The notes: generated from the sequence alone by a model not told the origin. A stretch of DNA of 61,775 bases from Loktanella sp. (GCA_024686085.1 JAIBDT010000009.1:1-61775); one strand, 5' to 3'; positions 28,145 to 37,913 are shown, counted from the stretch's first letter. Program-made: numbers and translations.

Positions 28145-30490
28145 TTGACGGCGATTGACCAAGCCATCACTGATCAGCCCGCGAAATCGGGTGGTTTGCG
28201 CGTTTTTGCAGTGACTAGCGGCGCAGCAGTCATTTGCTTGTTTGGCGCGATGCAATTTCCCCAGCCGATTGTGCAGGGGAGTTTTCTGTCTGCGGCGCTT
28301 GTGTTTTTGGTTGGTGGGATTATTCAAATATACCGCGCCCGAAGTCCAGCAAAGAGCCCTGCAAGTATCCCCGAATTATTGGCGAGTGTTGTTTCGAACG
28401 ATCCCGATTTCGCGTTTTTGACCAATGCCGAAGGCGAGGTTTTGCTATGTAATAAGGCGGCACAAGAGAAATTCGGCCAATTCAAGAACGAAGTTCTGGC
28501 GGTTCTCCTGACCGCTATTGTGGCTAATCCCGACGTTGTTTTGTACCGCTTGGTGACCCGCGCAGATTCTATGGGCAGTGGTAAAGAAGAGATCGTAACG
28601 CGCTCAGGGCAATATGGCCTTTCGGTCCTAAAGGTCGCTCAGGATCGCTATCTGTGGCGGTTGGATCAGGGTACGCGCTATGAGCAATCTAACACGCGTG
28701 CCAGCGATGCGCTAAGTATTCCACTGATGACACTTGGAAAGCGCGGTGCAGTGTTATTTGTGAATGAAGCCTGCCGGAGTTTCTTGGGGTTTCGCCCAAA
28801 GTCTATGAGCGAGGTTTTTGGTGACATCACGCCGCGTACGGGGTTGAATTGTACCCTTGAAAGCGCAGATGGCGATGTTGAGGTTACCTTGGCAATGGTC
28901 GAGAGTAAGGCTGGGCGCAACGAAATCTATATTATTCCCAGTTCGCGTAGCGCAGGTGATCAAACCGGTCCTCGCGAGTTGGCCGCCGAATGGGACGCTA
29001 TCGAAGATCTACCGGTTCCATTGCTGAAAATCTCTGCCGATGGCGAGCTTTTGGCGTCAAACCGAGAGGCCCGCAGTCTGCTTGATTTGACGTCCACAGA
29101 GGGGAAGCGGGTAGGCGATGTCTTAGACGGGTTGGGGCGACCATTTAGCGATTGGCTTAGAGAGGCAATTGAGGGTCGCGGGGGCTATGTTTCGCAGTTT
29201 CTGCGCGGGCGTGGCGAGAGTAGGGACGTGTTTGTTCAAGTCACTTTGAATACGGCAGGTGGATTGCTTGACCCACATTTGATTGCCGTGCTGAATGATG
29301 TAACTGAGTTGAAAACGTTAGAAGCCCAGTTTGTGCAAAGCCAGAAGATGCAAGCCATCGGTCAGTTGGCAGGTGGTGTTGCCCATGATTTTAACAACCT
29401 GTTGACGGCGATTTCAGGCCATTGTGATTTGTTATTGTTGCGGCACGACCAAGGCGACCAAAACTATGGCGACTTGATTCAAATTCACCAAAATGCCAAC
29501 CGTGCGGCCAGTCTTGTGGGGCAACTGCTTGCGTTTTCGCGCAAACAGAATTTGCAGCCCGAAGTGGTCGACATACGGGACACACTGTCGGATTTGACGC
29601 ATCTTTTGAACCGGTTGGTCGGAGAGAAAGTGGTGCTATCGCTTGCACATGCGCAAGATTTGGATCCAATCAAAGCAGACAAACGCCAATTGGAACAAGT
29701 CTTGATGAACCTTGTTGTCAACGCCCGTGATGCGATGCCTGCGGGCGGCGAAATTCGCGTTGTGACACAGAATTTAACTTTGCATGAACCCGTTTTGCGA
29801 GACCGTGCGACTGTACCTCCGGGCAATTACGTTGTCGTAAAGGTCGCGGACGAAGGGCATGGTATTCCACCTGAAACGCTGACGAAGATTTTTGAACCGT
29901 TTTACTCGACCAAACGTCCCGGGGAGGGGACCGGTCTTGGGCTGTCAACGGCCTACGGGATCGTTAAGCAGACTGGTGGGTTTATCTTTGTGGATAGTGA
30001 AGTCGACCGCGGAACAGAGTTTTCACTATTATTCCCAGTGTTTCATGTGACAGTTGCTGAAGTAAAACCGGTAGCACCGGCATATGTTAAACCGATGACC
30101 ATCGTAGACGAAGGTGTCGTACTATTAGTGGAAGATGAGGCTCCGGTGCGCGCATTTGCCTCGCGGGCGCTGCGGCTACGTGGCTATACCGTATTGGAAG
30201 CTGATTGCGCGGAAGCGGCCCTTGCGCTGCTGGCTGACCCTGATTTGATGGTCGATATTTTTGTGACGGATGTCATCATGCCGGGCATGAATGGTCCGAC
30301 GTGGGTGCGCGAGGCGCTGAACGAGCGTCCAGATACGCGGGTCGTTTTTGTATCGGGTTATGCCGAGGATGCATTCGGTGATGAAGGCCCGCGCATTGCA
30401 AACGCCGTTTTCTTGCCGAAGCCGTTTTCACTGAATGAGCTGACGACAACCGTTCAAAACCAACTTGAAACGTTCCGCCAAGAGGTCTGA
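28145..30490 (+). CDS. cckA: hybrid sensor histidine kinase CckA
   Basis: This is the alphaproteobacterial cell-cycle/motility kinase that, through ChpT, controls CtrA. The 781-aa protein has two N-terminal TM helices (residues ~18-60) and PAS-like segments. HisKA follows with His414 in GQLAGGVAHDFNNLLTAISG, then the HATPase (NLVVNARDAMPAGG; GHGIPPETLTKIFEPFYSTK; GTGLGLSTAYGIV). A C-terminal receiver carries Asp709 (VTDVIMPGMNGP). The start codon is TTG at 28145, supported by GAGGAC seven bases upstream. Kinase/phosphatase control by c-di-GMP is known in Caulobacter; a diguanylate cyclase lies at 16 kb. Confidence 0.93.
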   Translation: MTAIDQAITDQPAKSGGLRVFAVTSGAAVICLFGAMQFPQPIVQGSFLSAALVFLVGGIIQIYRARSPAKSPASIPELLASVVSNDPDFAFLTNAEGEVLLCNKAAQEKFGQFKNEVLAVLLTAIVANPDVVLYRLVTRADSMGSGKEEIVTRSGQYGLSVLKVAQDRYLWRLDQGTRYEQSNTRASDALSIPLMTLGKRGAVLFVNEACRSFLGFRPKSMSEVFGDITPRTGLNCTLESADGDVEVTLAMVESKAGRNEIYIIPSSRSAGDQTGPRELAAEWDAIEDLPVPLLKISADGELLASNREARSLLDLTSTEGKRVGDVLDGLGRPFSDWLREAIEGRGGYVSQFLRGRGESRDVFVQVTLNTAGGLLDPHLIAVLNDVTELKTLEAQFVQSQKMQAIGQLAGGVAHDFNNLLTAISGHCDLLLLRHDQGDQNYGDLIQIHQNANRAASLVGQLLAFSRKQNLQPEVVDIRDTLSDLTHLLNRLVGEKVVLSLAHAQDLDPIKADKRQLEQVLMNLVVNARDAMPAGGEIRVVTQNLTLHEPVLRDRATVPPGNYVVVKVADEGHGIPPETLTKIFEPFYSTKRPGEGTGLGLSTAYGIVKQTGGFIFVDSEVDRGTEFSLLFPVFHVTVAEVKPVAPAYVKPMTIVDEGVVLLVEDEAPVRAFASRALRLRGYTVLEADCAEAALALLADPDLMVDIFVTDVIMPGMNGPTWVREALNERPDTRVVFVSGYAEDAFGDEGPRIANAVFLPKPFSLNELTTTVQNQLETFRQEV

Positions 30491-30508
30491 TTAGTGCGCC
30501 GCGTAGAT

Positions 30509-31486
30509 TTATTTTTGCTGGTTTAACGCCACTAGATGCGCGGCCGACCCAGTTAAGGCTGCGTAGTCGTCTTCAATGACGCTGACCTTAAAGTTGCCCA
30601 TAAACCCTGCAAACCGTCCCTTGTCACGGAACGCATCCGCGAAGCCGAATTGGGTCAAGTAGGGTGCAAACGCCCGTGCAACGCCGCCGACTAAATAAAC
30701 CCCGCCAAAAGGCAGTTGAATCAATGAAAGGTTACCGCAGACTGTGCCGAGGATCCGGGTGAAGACCCGTGCGGCCTCGATGGCACGCGAATCGGACCCG
30801 TCTGCACATGCGGCCATGATATTTTGTGCTGCGGATTCGCGTGGTGTGCCTTCCTCTTCGCCCAAGAACGCGTAAACCCGTTCCAACCCGCGTCCCGATA
30901 AAACATCTTCGACAGCTGGAAACCCGTGCGCGTTGGACACAAATTCGCACAGACGCAATTCTCGTGCATCACGTATTGGCAGGTTTGCGTGTCCACTTTC
31001 GGATGGTGCCACAAGCCGTCCGTTTTTAGTGTCAAAGACGGGGGCGGCATTAAAACCGGTGCCGACACCCACAACCATCATGGCCGCATTGTCTGCCCCG
31101 TCAGGGCCATCGATGATAGTCCGAATATTGGAAGGGTCGATATGCCCGAGTGCATGGCCCTGTGCCTGAAGATCATTCAAGATCGCGACCGTTTCGGCGT
31201 TGGTGGCGCGTTTCAACGTGTCTTTGTCCATGGTCCAATCAAGGTTGGTCATGGTTGCTCGCCCGTCACGCACGGGCCCCGCAACGGCCACGCAAGCCGC
31301 AATTGGGTTCACGTCGTCTTCGTCGGTGATGTACCGGCGCAAGACCGTTTCCAGTCCGGGATAGTCGGTGTTGGAGTATCGCCGAATGGTGCCCGCCACA
31401 ATTTGACGCCCGTCAGCGAGGGCTACGCGCGTGTTGGTGCCACCAATGTCTGCGACGAGTGAGTATTTATTGTCAGGGTGTTTCAT
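30509..31486 (-). CDS. glk: glucokinase
   Basis: Glk phosphorylates glucose with ATP. The 325-aa protein has the ATP-binding LVADIGGTNTRVALADG, the catalytic base region ILNDLQAQGHALG and GVGTGFNAAPVF. The start at ATG 31486 is 10 bases after the bglA stop, so it is the last gene of a leftward aglR-bglA-glk unit. It would trap glucose released by the glucosidases of this locus. Confidence 0.95.
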   Translation of the reverse strand: MKHPDNKYSLVADIGGTNTRVALADGRQIVAGTIRRYSNTDYPGLETVLRRYITDEDDVNPIAACVAVAGPVRDGRATMTNLDWTMDKDTLKRATNAETVAILNDLQAQGHALGHIDPSNIRTIIDGPDGADNAAMMVVGVGTGFNAAPVFDTKNGRLVAPSESGHANLPIRDARELRLCEFVSNAHGFPAVEDVLSGRGLERVYAFLGEEEGTPRESAAQNIMAACADGSDSRAIEAARVFTRILGTVCGNLSLIQLPFGGVYLVGGVARAFAPYLTQFGFADAFRDKGRFAGFMGNFKVSVIEDDYAALTGSAAHLVALNQQK

Positions 31487-31496
31487 GTCTCGGACC

Positions 31497-32822
31497 TTAT
31501 GCGCGGACGATTGCGGACTTGAGGGCGTGATAGGACGCTTTGGGCGTGCGCTGCAAGGTATCGAAGTCAACGTGGATCATCCCAAAGCGTTTTTCATACC
31601 CGAATGCCCATTCGTAGTTGTCTAACAGCGACCAGTAGAAAAAGCCTTGCACGTTTGCCCCGTCTGCGATTGCCCGCTTGGTGGCAAGAATGTGATCAGA
31701 GGCGAAATTGATCCGCTCTGGGTCGTATACCGCCCCGTTTTCGATGTGGTCGTCCCACGCCATGCCGTTTTCGGTTACAAAGATGGGAAGGTCACCGACG
31801 TAGTCTTTGGCCATGCGGGTGAGGGTGGTGTGCAGCCCGTCCGGATAAATTTCCCACCCCATCTGGGTTTTGTCGAGGGTGCCCGTGACGCTTTTGGTGT
31901 GCGGCCAAGGGGCGTCTGCGTCATGGGCGACTTTGCCGCGAGTGTAGTAGTTGACCCCTAGAAAGTCGATTGGCTGGCCGATTTGCGCCATGTCGTCTTG
32001 CCAACCCGCAGGCATGTGCTGTCCAAATCCATCGATCACTACCTGTGGGTAGGTGCCTTTGGCGATTCCTTCGATGAACCAGCGGTTATTGATGGCGTCT
32101 TGCAGGTCGGCGGCTTTGGCGCTGGAGGCGCTGTCGTCGGCGGGTTGCGTCGCCTCGAAGTTCAGCACGATACCGCAGTTTTTCATGCCTTTGGCGCGCA
32201 GTCGTGTCATGGCCTCGCCGTGGGCCAGATTGATGTGATGCATCGCCCGTGCGGTGGCCCTAATGTCACGTAACCCAGGCGCATGGTGTCCGAGGAAATG
32301 CGACAGGAACGACACGCACCACGGCTCGTTGATGGTTGCAATCGATGCCATGCGACTGCCGATTTTGTCGGTGATCACATCGACGTAATCACCAAATCGC
32401 AGCACAGTGTCGCGGTTCATCCAGCCGCCTTGGTCGGCCAGCGCGGAGGGTAGTTCCCAATGGTAAAGTGTTTGGAACGGCTTGAGGCCGCGTTCCAATA
32501 TTGCATCTGTCAGCCGGTCATAGAAATCCAGACCTTCGGGATTGACTGTTTTTCCGTCGGGCATGACGCGTGCCCAGCTGGTCGAAAACCTGTAGGCGTC
32601 CATGCCTGCGTCTTTAAGTAGATCAAGATCGGCCTCATAACGGTGGTAGTGGTCGCAGGCGAGCGCACCGTCTTCGGCCCGCACCACGTTTCCGGGAGTG
32701 GCAGCGAATGTGTCCCAGTGGGTGGAGCCTGCGCCGCCGAATTTGTGACCTTCGATTTGATAGGCTGCAGTGGCGGCACCAAAAAGGAACCCTTGCGGAA
32801 AGTCGGAGCGTTTAAATTGCAT
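31497..32822 (-). CDS. bglA: GH1 beta-glucosidase
   Basis: The 441-aa family-1 glycoside hydrolase has the N-terminal signature FLFGAATAAYQIEG. The acid/base is Glu166 in TINEPW and the nucleophile Glu351 in VTENG. SLLDNYEWAFGYEKRFGM is the aglycone-site stretch. There is no signal peptide, so it is cytoplasmic and acts on imported glucosides. AAGGACACCCC precedes the ATG. It lies 10 bases after aglR and 10 before glk. Confidence 0.95.
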   Translation of the reverse strand: MQFKRSDFPQGFLFGAATAAYQIEGHKFGGAGSTHWDTFAATPGNVVRAEDGALACDHYHRYEADLDLLKDAGMDAYRFSTSWARVMPDGKTVNPEGLDFYDRLTDAILERGLKPFQTLYHWELPSALADQGGWMNRDTVLRFGDYVDVITDKIGSRMASIATINEPWCVSFLSHFLGHHAPGLRDIRATARAMHHINLAHGEAMTRLRAKGMKNCGIVLNFEATQPADDSASSAKAADLQDAINNRWFIEGIAKGTYPQVVIDGFGQHMPAGWQDDMAQIGQPIDFLGVNYYTRGKVAHDADAPWPHTKSVTGTLDKTQMGWEIYPDGLHTTLTRMAKDYVGDLPIFVTENGMAWDDHIENGAVYDPERINFASDHILATKRAIADGANVQGFFYWSLLDNYEWAFGYEKRFGMIHVDFDTLQRTPKASYHALKSAIVRA

Positions 32823-32832
32823 TGGGGTGTCC

Positions 32833-33861
32833 TTAGATTTTCGGGGCAGGGCCTGTAGATTGGCCGACCATCAGTTCGGCCTCTAACAAGACATTTTGGG
32901 TGCCGCGGTGTGGGCTTTCGATTTCGGTGAGCAGCATTTCGGCCAGTTGCCGCCCCGCTTCGCGCACGGACGACCGTGTGGCGGTATAGATTGGCACGTC
33001 GTCGCCGTTACCAAGATAGGACAGCACGTCGTCGTGGGTAATAACGGACACATCACGGCCCATGACAAGCCCTGCGTCCTCGATTGCGCGCCGTGCGCCC
33101 ATGGCCGAGATCAGCGACGAGGTCATGATTGCCGTGGGCGGATTGGGAAGCGCGAGCAGTTCACGCGTATAGCGGTGGCCGAAGTTTTCGGTCATCTCGC
33201 CAGAACGCATCAGGGTCGGGTCAATTTTTATGCCGTTTTCGCGCAGGGCGTCTTGATAACCGGTCCGCCGTCTATGGGCAAAATCCATGTCTTCAAGCCC
33301 GTTGATCAGGCCGATCCGACGGTGGCCAAGATCAATCAGGAATTTCGCAGCGCGGTGAAAGGCGCGCTTGTTATTTACATCAAGCCAAGAATAGGGCGCG
33401 GTTGCCCCTGTCGCTCGCCCGTGCACCACAAAGGGCAGCCCGATTTCGTTCAGCAGCGGGATACGCGTGTCGTTCATGCGCGGTGAATGCACCACGACCC
33501 CGTCAACCGAGCGCCGCGAATGCATCCCGCGGTAGATCGATTCTTCTTGGGTGTCTTCGACCATCGTTAGCGTCATTTCGTAGCCGTTGCGCGCATAGGT
33601 TTCGCCTGCGCCCGCAATGAAGTCAGCAAAGATCGGGTTCACGACCTCATGCTGGGACGACAGCGGGATCACATGCCCGATGGCAAGCGCTTTGCCCGTG
33701 GCAAGACCTTTCGCCCGTGTGCTGGGGCTGTAGTTGTATTGGTCGGCCGCAAGACGCACGCGGTTGCGCGTTGCCTCGGATACTTCGGGATAGCCGTTCA
33801 GCGCGCGGCTTACCGTTGTTTGGCTGAGGCCAAGGTTTTTTGACAGCTGTTTCAGGTTCAT
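32833..33861 (-). CDS. aglR: LacI-family regulator of the glucoside locus
   Basis: The 342-aa repressor has an N-terminal LacI helix-turn-helix (MNLKQLSKNLGLSQTTVSRAL), a hinge (YSPSTRAKGLATG) and a periplasmic-binding-like effector domain (AIGHVIPLSSQHEVVNPIF onward). It is divergent from aglEFGAK. A LacI-type site overlaps its own promoter and another lies before aglE, so it likely represses both transcripts and itself. The effector is probably a glucoside or glucose derivative. Confidence 0.92.
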   Translation of the reverse strand: MNLKQLSKNLGLSQTTVSRALNGYPEVSEATRNRVRLAADQYNYSPSTRAKGLATGKALAIGHVIPLSSQHEVVNPIFADFIAGAGETYARNGYEMTLTMVEDTQEESIYRGMHSRRSVDGVVVHSPRMNDTRIPLLNEIGLPFVVHGRATGATAPYSWLDVNNKRAFHRAAKFLIDLGHRRIGLINGLEDMDFAHRRRTGYQDALRENGIKIDPTLMRSGEMTENFGHRYTRELLALPNPPTAIMTSSLISAMGARRAIEDAGLVMGRDVSVITHDDVLSYLGNGDDVPIYTATRSSVREAGRQLAEMLLTEIESPHRGTQNVLLEAELMVGQSTGPAPKI

Positions 33862-33870
33862 TAGACGTTC

Positions 33871-33880
33871 AAAGCGCTTT
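33871..33880. promoter_or_regulatory. LacI-type operator upstream of aglR
   Basis: AAAGCGCTTT is a perfect palindrome 9 bases before the aglR ATG, inside TTCAAAGCGCTTTCAA. It is placed to block aglR-bglA-glk transcription. Confidence 0.7.
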
Positions 33881-33885
33881 CAATT

Positions 33886-34015
33886 TTGACAGATGTTATT
33901 GTCAAAGTTAGAAAACGTCAAAGGATAACGTAATCGTTTTCAGACATTTTCATAATACAATTTCCTCAAATTTCGGCAAAGATTTATTGACAGATGGGTT
34001 GCATTGAAACAGGTT
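33886..34015 (+). promoter_or_regulatory. aglE-direction promoter region with repeated TTGACAGATG
   Basis: The 314-bp gap between aglR and aglE holds the exact 10-mer TTGACAGATG twice, at 33886-33895 and 33987-33996. The first gives TTGACA, 17 bp, TAGAAA (33909-33914). The second has a good -35 but a weak -10 and would start transcription just before the 34025 operator. TTTGACA/TGTCAAA (33885-33891/33900-33906) is also an inverted repeat, so the reverse -35 could serve aglR. Which promoter is used is inference. Confidence 0.5.
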
Positions 34016-34024
34016 GTGCGCAGC

Positions 34025-34036
34025 CAAAGCGCTTTG
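34025..34036. promoter_or_regulatory. LacI-type operator upstream of aglE
   Basis: CAAAGCGCTTTG is a perfect 12-bp palindrome about 140 bp before the aglE ATG, sharing the AAAGCGCTTT core with the aglR site. The two sites are about 155 bp apart centre to centre, close to 15 helical turns, which would allow looping. Confidence 0.75.
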
Positions 34037-34175
34037 AAACTGATTCTTGGTGTGACGGACGGCGTGTAAGGTCTTGGATATTACACGCCCTTGCACAGAA
34101 ATGTGTGGCGGATGATGCGCAGCGTATGCGTAATGTTAAAGACGCGCAGGAATGCGCACTAGGGAGGAACTTCTT

Positions 34176-35441
34176 ATGAAAAAATCACTCTATATGGGTG
34201 TTGCTGCTATGGCTTTGGGCACTGTTGCTCAGGCTGAGCAGTTGACGGTATTCGGGACCTGGCTTGGCGAAGAGCAGGTTACAGTGGAAATGGTGCTTGC
34301 GGATTTCGCAGCAAAGTCTGGGCATGACGTCAGCTATGTAGGGTCTGACAGCTTTGAGCAGCAAATCTTGATTGATGCCGAAGCCGGTTCTGCCCCGAAC
34401 ATCGCGGTGTTCCCGCAGCCAGGTCTGGCCTCTGATATGGCTGGCCGTGGCTTCTTGACGCCGTTGCGCGATGGCGTTGGCGATTGGATCGTTGATAACT
34501 ATGCTGCGGGTCAGTCTTGGGTTGATTTGGCGACATATAACGACCCTGACGGTGCCGCGAACCTGTACGGCATCTTTTTCCGCGTCGATGTGAAGTCCTT
34601 GGTTTGGTATAGCCCTGAGAACTTTGAAGATGCGGGCTACGACATCCCGACATCTATGGAAGATCTGAAGGCGCTGACGGATCAGATCGTCGCAGATGGC
34701 GGCACACCTTGGTGTATCGGTCTGGGTTCGGGGGCCGCGACTGGTTGGCCTGCGACTGACTGGGTTGAGGAAATGATGCTGCGCACGCAAGCACCAGACG
34801 TTTATGATCGTTGGGTTAGCAACGAGATGCCATTCACCGATCCAGCTGTTGTTGGTGCGATCGAAGAATTTGGCGCATTTGCACGTAATGATGCTTATGT
34901 TGCTGGCGGAGCTGGCGCTGTTGCGTCCACTGACTTCCGTGACAGCCCAAAGGGTCTCTTCTCGTCACCGCCACAGTGCTACATGCACCGTCAGGCGTCG
35001 TTTATCCCTGCGTTCTTCCCTGAGGGTACAGTTGTTGGCGAAGACGCTGACTTCTTCTACTTCCCAGCTTATGCAGACAAAGACCTTGGGTCCCCAGTTT
35101 TGGGTGCGGGTACTGTTTGGACAATCACAAACGAAAACGAAGCTGCGCATGAGTTGATCGAGTATATCAAGACAACTGACGCGCATGAAATCTGGATGGG
35201 TCGCGGCGGCTTCCTGACACCACACAAAGGTGTTGATACATCCAAGTTCTTGGATGAGGCGACAAAGAAGATGAACGATGTTCTTCTTGCTGCGACAACG
35301 TTCCGCTTTGACGGGTCCGACCTGATGCCAGGCGCTGTTGGTGCAGGGTCTTTCTGGACAGGCATGGTTGACTATGCAGGTGGCAAAGACGCCGCTGAAG
35401 TTGCTGAAGGTATCCAGCAGTCTTGGGACGCGATTAAGTAA
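34176..35441 (+). CDS. aglE: alpha-glucoside ABC transporter, substrate-binding protein
   Basis: The 421-aa periplasmic solute-binding protein starts with a signal peptide (MKKSLYMGVAAMALGTVAQA, cleavage before EQLTVFG). The mature chain has the two-lobed family-1 sugar-binder pattern. The ATG at 34176 follows a strong AGGGAGGA. It is the first gene of aglEFGAK. The order matches the Sinorhizobium alpha-glucoside system, which imports sucrose, maltose and trehalose; marine relatives may also take glucosylglycerol. The sugar here is inferred. Confidence 0.92.
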   Translation: MKKSLYMGVAAMALGTVAQAEQLTVFGTWLGEEQVTVEMVLADFAAKSGHDVSYVGSDSFEQQILIDAEAGSAPNIAVFPQPGLASDMAGRGFLTPLRDGVGDWIVDNYAAGQSWVDLATYNDPDGAANLYGIFFRVDVKSLVWYSPENFEDAGYDIPTSMEDLKALTDQIVADGGTPWCIGLGSGAATGWPATDWVEEMMLRTQAPDVYDRWVSNEMPFTDPAVVGAIEEFGAFARNDAYVAGGAGAVASTDFRDSPKGLFSSPPQCYMHRQASFIPAFFPEGTVVGEDADFFYFPAYADKDLGSPVLGAGTVWTITNENEAAHELIEYIKTTDAHEIWMGRGGFLTPHKGVDTSKFLDEATKKMNDVLLAATTFRFDGSDLMPGAVGAGSFWTGMVDYAGGKDAAEVAEGIQQSWDAIK

Positions 35442-35459
35442 GCGTTTTTAGAAAAACAG

Positions 35460-35489
35460 AACCGTCCGGCGTGGTTGCGTCGGGCGGTT
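35460..35489 (+). terminator. intercistronic hairpin after aglE
   Basis: AACCGTCCGGCG (35460-35471) pairs with CGTCGGGCGGTT (35478-35489), with two G-U pairs and a 6-base loop. Such hairpins after binding-protein genes usually stabilise that part of the mRNA and attenuate expression of the permease genes, matching the need for excess binding protein. Confidence 0.6.
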
Positions 35490-35523
35490 TCTACATTTGG
35501 CATTTCTTTGGGGAGGGGAAATC

Positions 35524-36759
35524 ATGCATCCAGCGCTACTGGGTCTTTTCACGATCGTTGTCGGTGTAAGTGGCTGTATCGGCTACTTTTACTTCTCTAA
35601 TCAATTTCTCGACAAAGTGCTGTTCCCCGCAAAGGGTGCGAACGCAGGTCGTAATATCAACCGCGCCAATATGGTCCGCCCTTGGATTTTCCTGTTTCCT
35701 GCGATGTTGGCATTGGGCCTGTATCTGGTGTATCCCGTATTCGCGACCCTATGGTATTCGCTGATTGATCGCGATCAGGGCAATGCCTTTATCGGTCTAG
35801 ACAATTACCGCCAGATGTTTGGCGAGGAAAAGTTCTGGGAAGCGATGAAGAACAACCTGTTGTGGTTGATCATTGTGCCGGCTTTTTCGACAGCATTTGG
35901 CCTATTGGCCGCGCAACTGACCGACCGTATTCGCTGGGGCAACTTTGCGAAGTCACTGATCTTTATGCCGATGGCGATTTCGTTTGTTGGTGCGGCGGTG
36001 ATTTTCAAGCTGATCTACGACACCCGTCCTGTTGATAGCAACCAGATCGGTTTTCTCAATGCGGTTTGGTTGCAGTTTCATGGCGGGTCTGGGTCGTTCT
36101 TGATCTTGCGATTGGTACCTGCTGCCTTGTTGGCGTGTTTTGTCGCCGCTGTCGGCTATATAGGTTATAACCTGTCCCGATCCATATTCGAGCGCAGCCA
36201 CGTTAAGAAAAGCCCGATTGCCTTGATCGGCTCTGCGGGGTTGGTTGCCCTTTGTGTCGTGGGTGCCTTTCTGGCGCTGCGGTCTATTGTCGGTGTGTTC
36301 GGGTTTGAGTTTCCTTACGGTGTCCCACAAACGTGGTTGACGATCCCGTTATGGAATTCGATTTTGCTGATGGTGGTTCTGGTGTGGATTCAAACTGGCT
36401 TTGCCATGGTGATCTTGTCTGCTGCCTTGCGCGGCGTGCCTGAAGAGACGATTGAGGCTGCGATTGTGGATGGCGCTAATCCGTTTCAGGTGTTTTTCAA
36501 GATCAAGATGCCCCAGATTGCGGGCACGATTGTTGTGGTGTGGACCACGATTACGCTGACTGTTTTGAAGGTTTTCGACATCGTCTATGCCATGACCAAC
36601 GGTCAGTGGCAGACCCAGGTTTTGGCGAATTATATGTTTGAAAAGCTGTTCCGCGCCAATGACTGGGGCGTAGGGTCGGCGGCTGCGATTATCATTATGT
36701 TGATGGTATCCCCCATCTTGGTTTGGAACGTCTGGAACGTCCGTAAGGAGATGCGCTAA
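35524..36759 (+). CDS. aglF: alpha-glucoside ABC transporter, permease 1
   Basis: The 411-aa polytopic inner-membrane subunit is of the MalF type. It carries an extra N-terminal TM helix plus a long loop with further TM segments around residues 200-260. The cytoplasmic EAA coupling loop is EETIEAAIVDGANPFQVFFKIKMP near residue 310. The ATG at 35524 follows GGGGAGGGG. Its TAA overlaps the aglG ATG by one base. Confidence 0.92.
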   Translation: MHPALLGLFTIVVGVSGCIGYFYFSNQFLDKVLFPAKGANAGRNINRANMVRPWIFLFPAMLALGLYLVYPVFATLWYSLIDRDQGNAFIGLDNYRQMFGEEKFWEAMKNNLLWLIIVPAFSTAFGLLAAQLTDRIRWGNFAKSLIFMPMAISFVGAAVIFKLIYDTRPVDSNQIGFLNAVWLQFHGGSGSFLILRLVPAALLACFVAAVGYIGYNLSRSIFERSHVKKSPIALIGSAGLVALCVVGAFLALRSIVGVFGFEFPYGVPQTWLTIPLWNSILLMVVLVWIQTGFAMVILSAALRGVPEETIEAAIVDGANPFQVFFKIKMPQIAGTIVVVWTTITLTVLKVFDIVYAMTNGQWQTQVLANYMFEKLFRANDWGVGSAAAIIIMLMVSPILVWNVWNVRKEMR

Positions 36760-37913
36760 TGGATAACATTGCTGGCAAAAAGTCGGGCCTAAGCTGGGCT
36801 GTGAACCTCTCGGTCGCGTTGTTAGTGATGCTGTGGTTGTTCCCGACAGCGGGCTTGTTTGTGTCATCGTTCCGCACGGCCGACCAGATTTCCAGCAACG
36901 GCTGGTGGCAGTCGTTGTTTGTGTCCGAGCAGAATGTGGTTTTGCGCTCTGCTGATCCTGACGATGAGGGTGTGCAGTTGCTAGTTGACGGCGTTTATAC
37001 GGTGCAGGGCAACCTTTACGGCGAGGCTGGCAAGTCGGAGATCCTTGTTTGGGGCACCACATCTCGCGAGATTGATACCTACACAGCGGGCGAGACCGCT
37101 GATTTGGGTGATGGCGAAACGATCACGGTGCAAGCCAACGGCGATTATGTTTGGACGGGCACGACAGAGATGACGGGCAGGGGCCAGCGTGTGTTTGCAA
37201 CGGCGGCGACCCCACCAGAGTTCACCTTTGAGAACTACCGCAACATGCTGTTTGACGAGAGCAACGTCGAGGGTATGGCCAAGGCATTCTTTAACACGCT
37301 GACAGTGACGATCCCTGCGACGATCATTCCGATTATGATTGCGGCTTTTGCGGCCTATGCGCTTGCGTGGATGGACTTTCCGGGCCGTGCAATTTTGGTC
37401 GCAATTGTTGTTGGCTTGCTGGTCGTGCCGCTACAATTGGCGCTGATCCCGCTGTTGCGTCTGCATTTGGGCATTGGCATCGGGAAGGGATATCTGGGGG
37501 TTTGGTTGGCTCATACCGGCTTTGGCCTGCCTCTCGCGATCTATTTGTTGCGCAACTATATGGTGGGTTTGCCCCGAGATATTATCGAGAACGCCAAGGT
37601 TGATGGCGCCACGGATTTCCAGATTTTCACCAAGATTATCTTGCCGTTGTCTTTCCCTGCGCTGGCGTCATTTGCGATCTTCCAGTTCTTGTGGACGTGG
37701 AATGATTTGCTGGTGGCCAAGGTGTTCTTGATCGACAGCACGGGTGAGACCACGGTCATGACCAACCAGATTGTCGAGCTGTTGGGCACAAGAGGCGGCA
37801 ATTGGGAGATTTTGGCGACGGCGGCGTTCGTGTCGATTTCGGTTCCGTTGGTTGTGTTCTTCGCGATGCAAAAATACCTCGTGCGCGGCCTTTTGGCTGG
37901 CTCTGTTAAGTAA
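36759..37913 (+). CDS. aglG: alpha-glucoside ABC transporter, permease 2
   Basis: The 384-aa MalG-type permease has a first TM helix (~12-36), then an unusually long non-membrane region (~37-170, rich in Asp, Thr and Gly) predicted to lie in the periplasm, then five TM helices. The EAA loop is RDIIENAKVDGATDFQIFTKIILP. The insertion makes it about 100 residues longer than a standard MalG and may help the binding protein dock. It overlaps aglF by one base. Confidence 0.92.
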   Translation: MDNIAGKKSGLSWAVNLSVALLVMLWLFPTAGLFVSSFRTADQISSNGWWQSLFVSEQNVVLRSADPDDEGVQLLVDGVYTVQGNLYGEAGKSEILVWGTTSREIDTYTAGETADLGDGETITVQANGDYVWTGTTEMTGRGQRVFATAATPPEFTFENYRNMLFDESNVEGMAKAFFNTLTVTIPATIIPIMIAAFAAYALAWMDFPGRAILVAIVVGLLVVPLQLALIPLLRLHLGIGIGKGYLGVWLAHTGFGLPLAIYLLRNYMVGLPRDIIENAKVDGATDFQIFTKIILPLSFPALASFAIFQFLWTWNDLLVAKVFLIDSTGETTVMTNQIVELLGTRGGNWEILATAAFVSISVPLVVFFAMQKYLVRGLLAGSVK

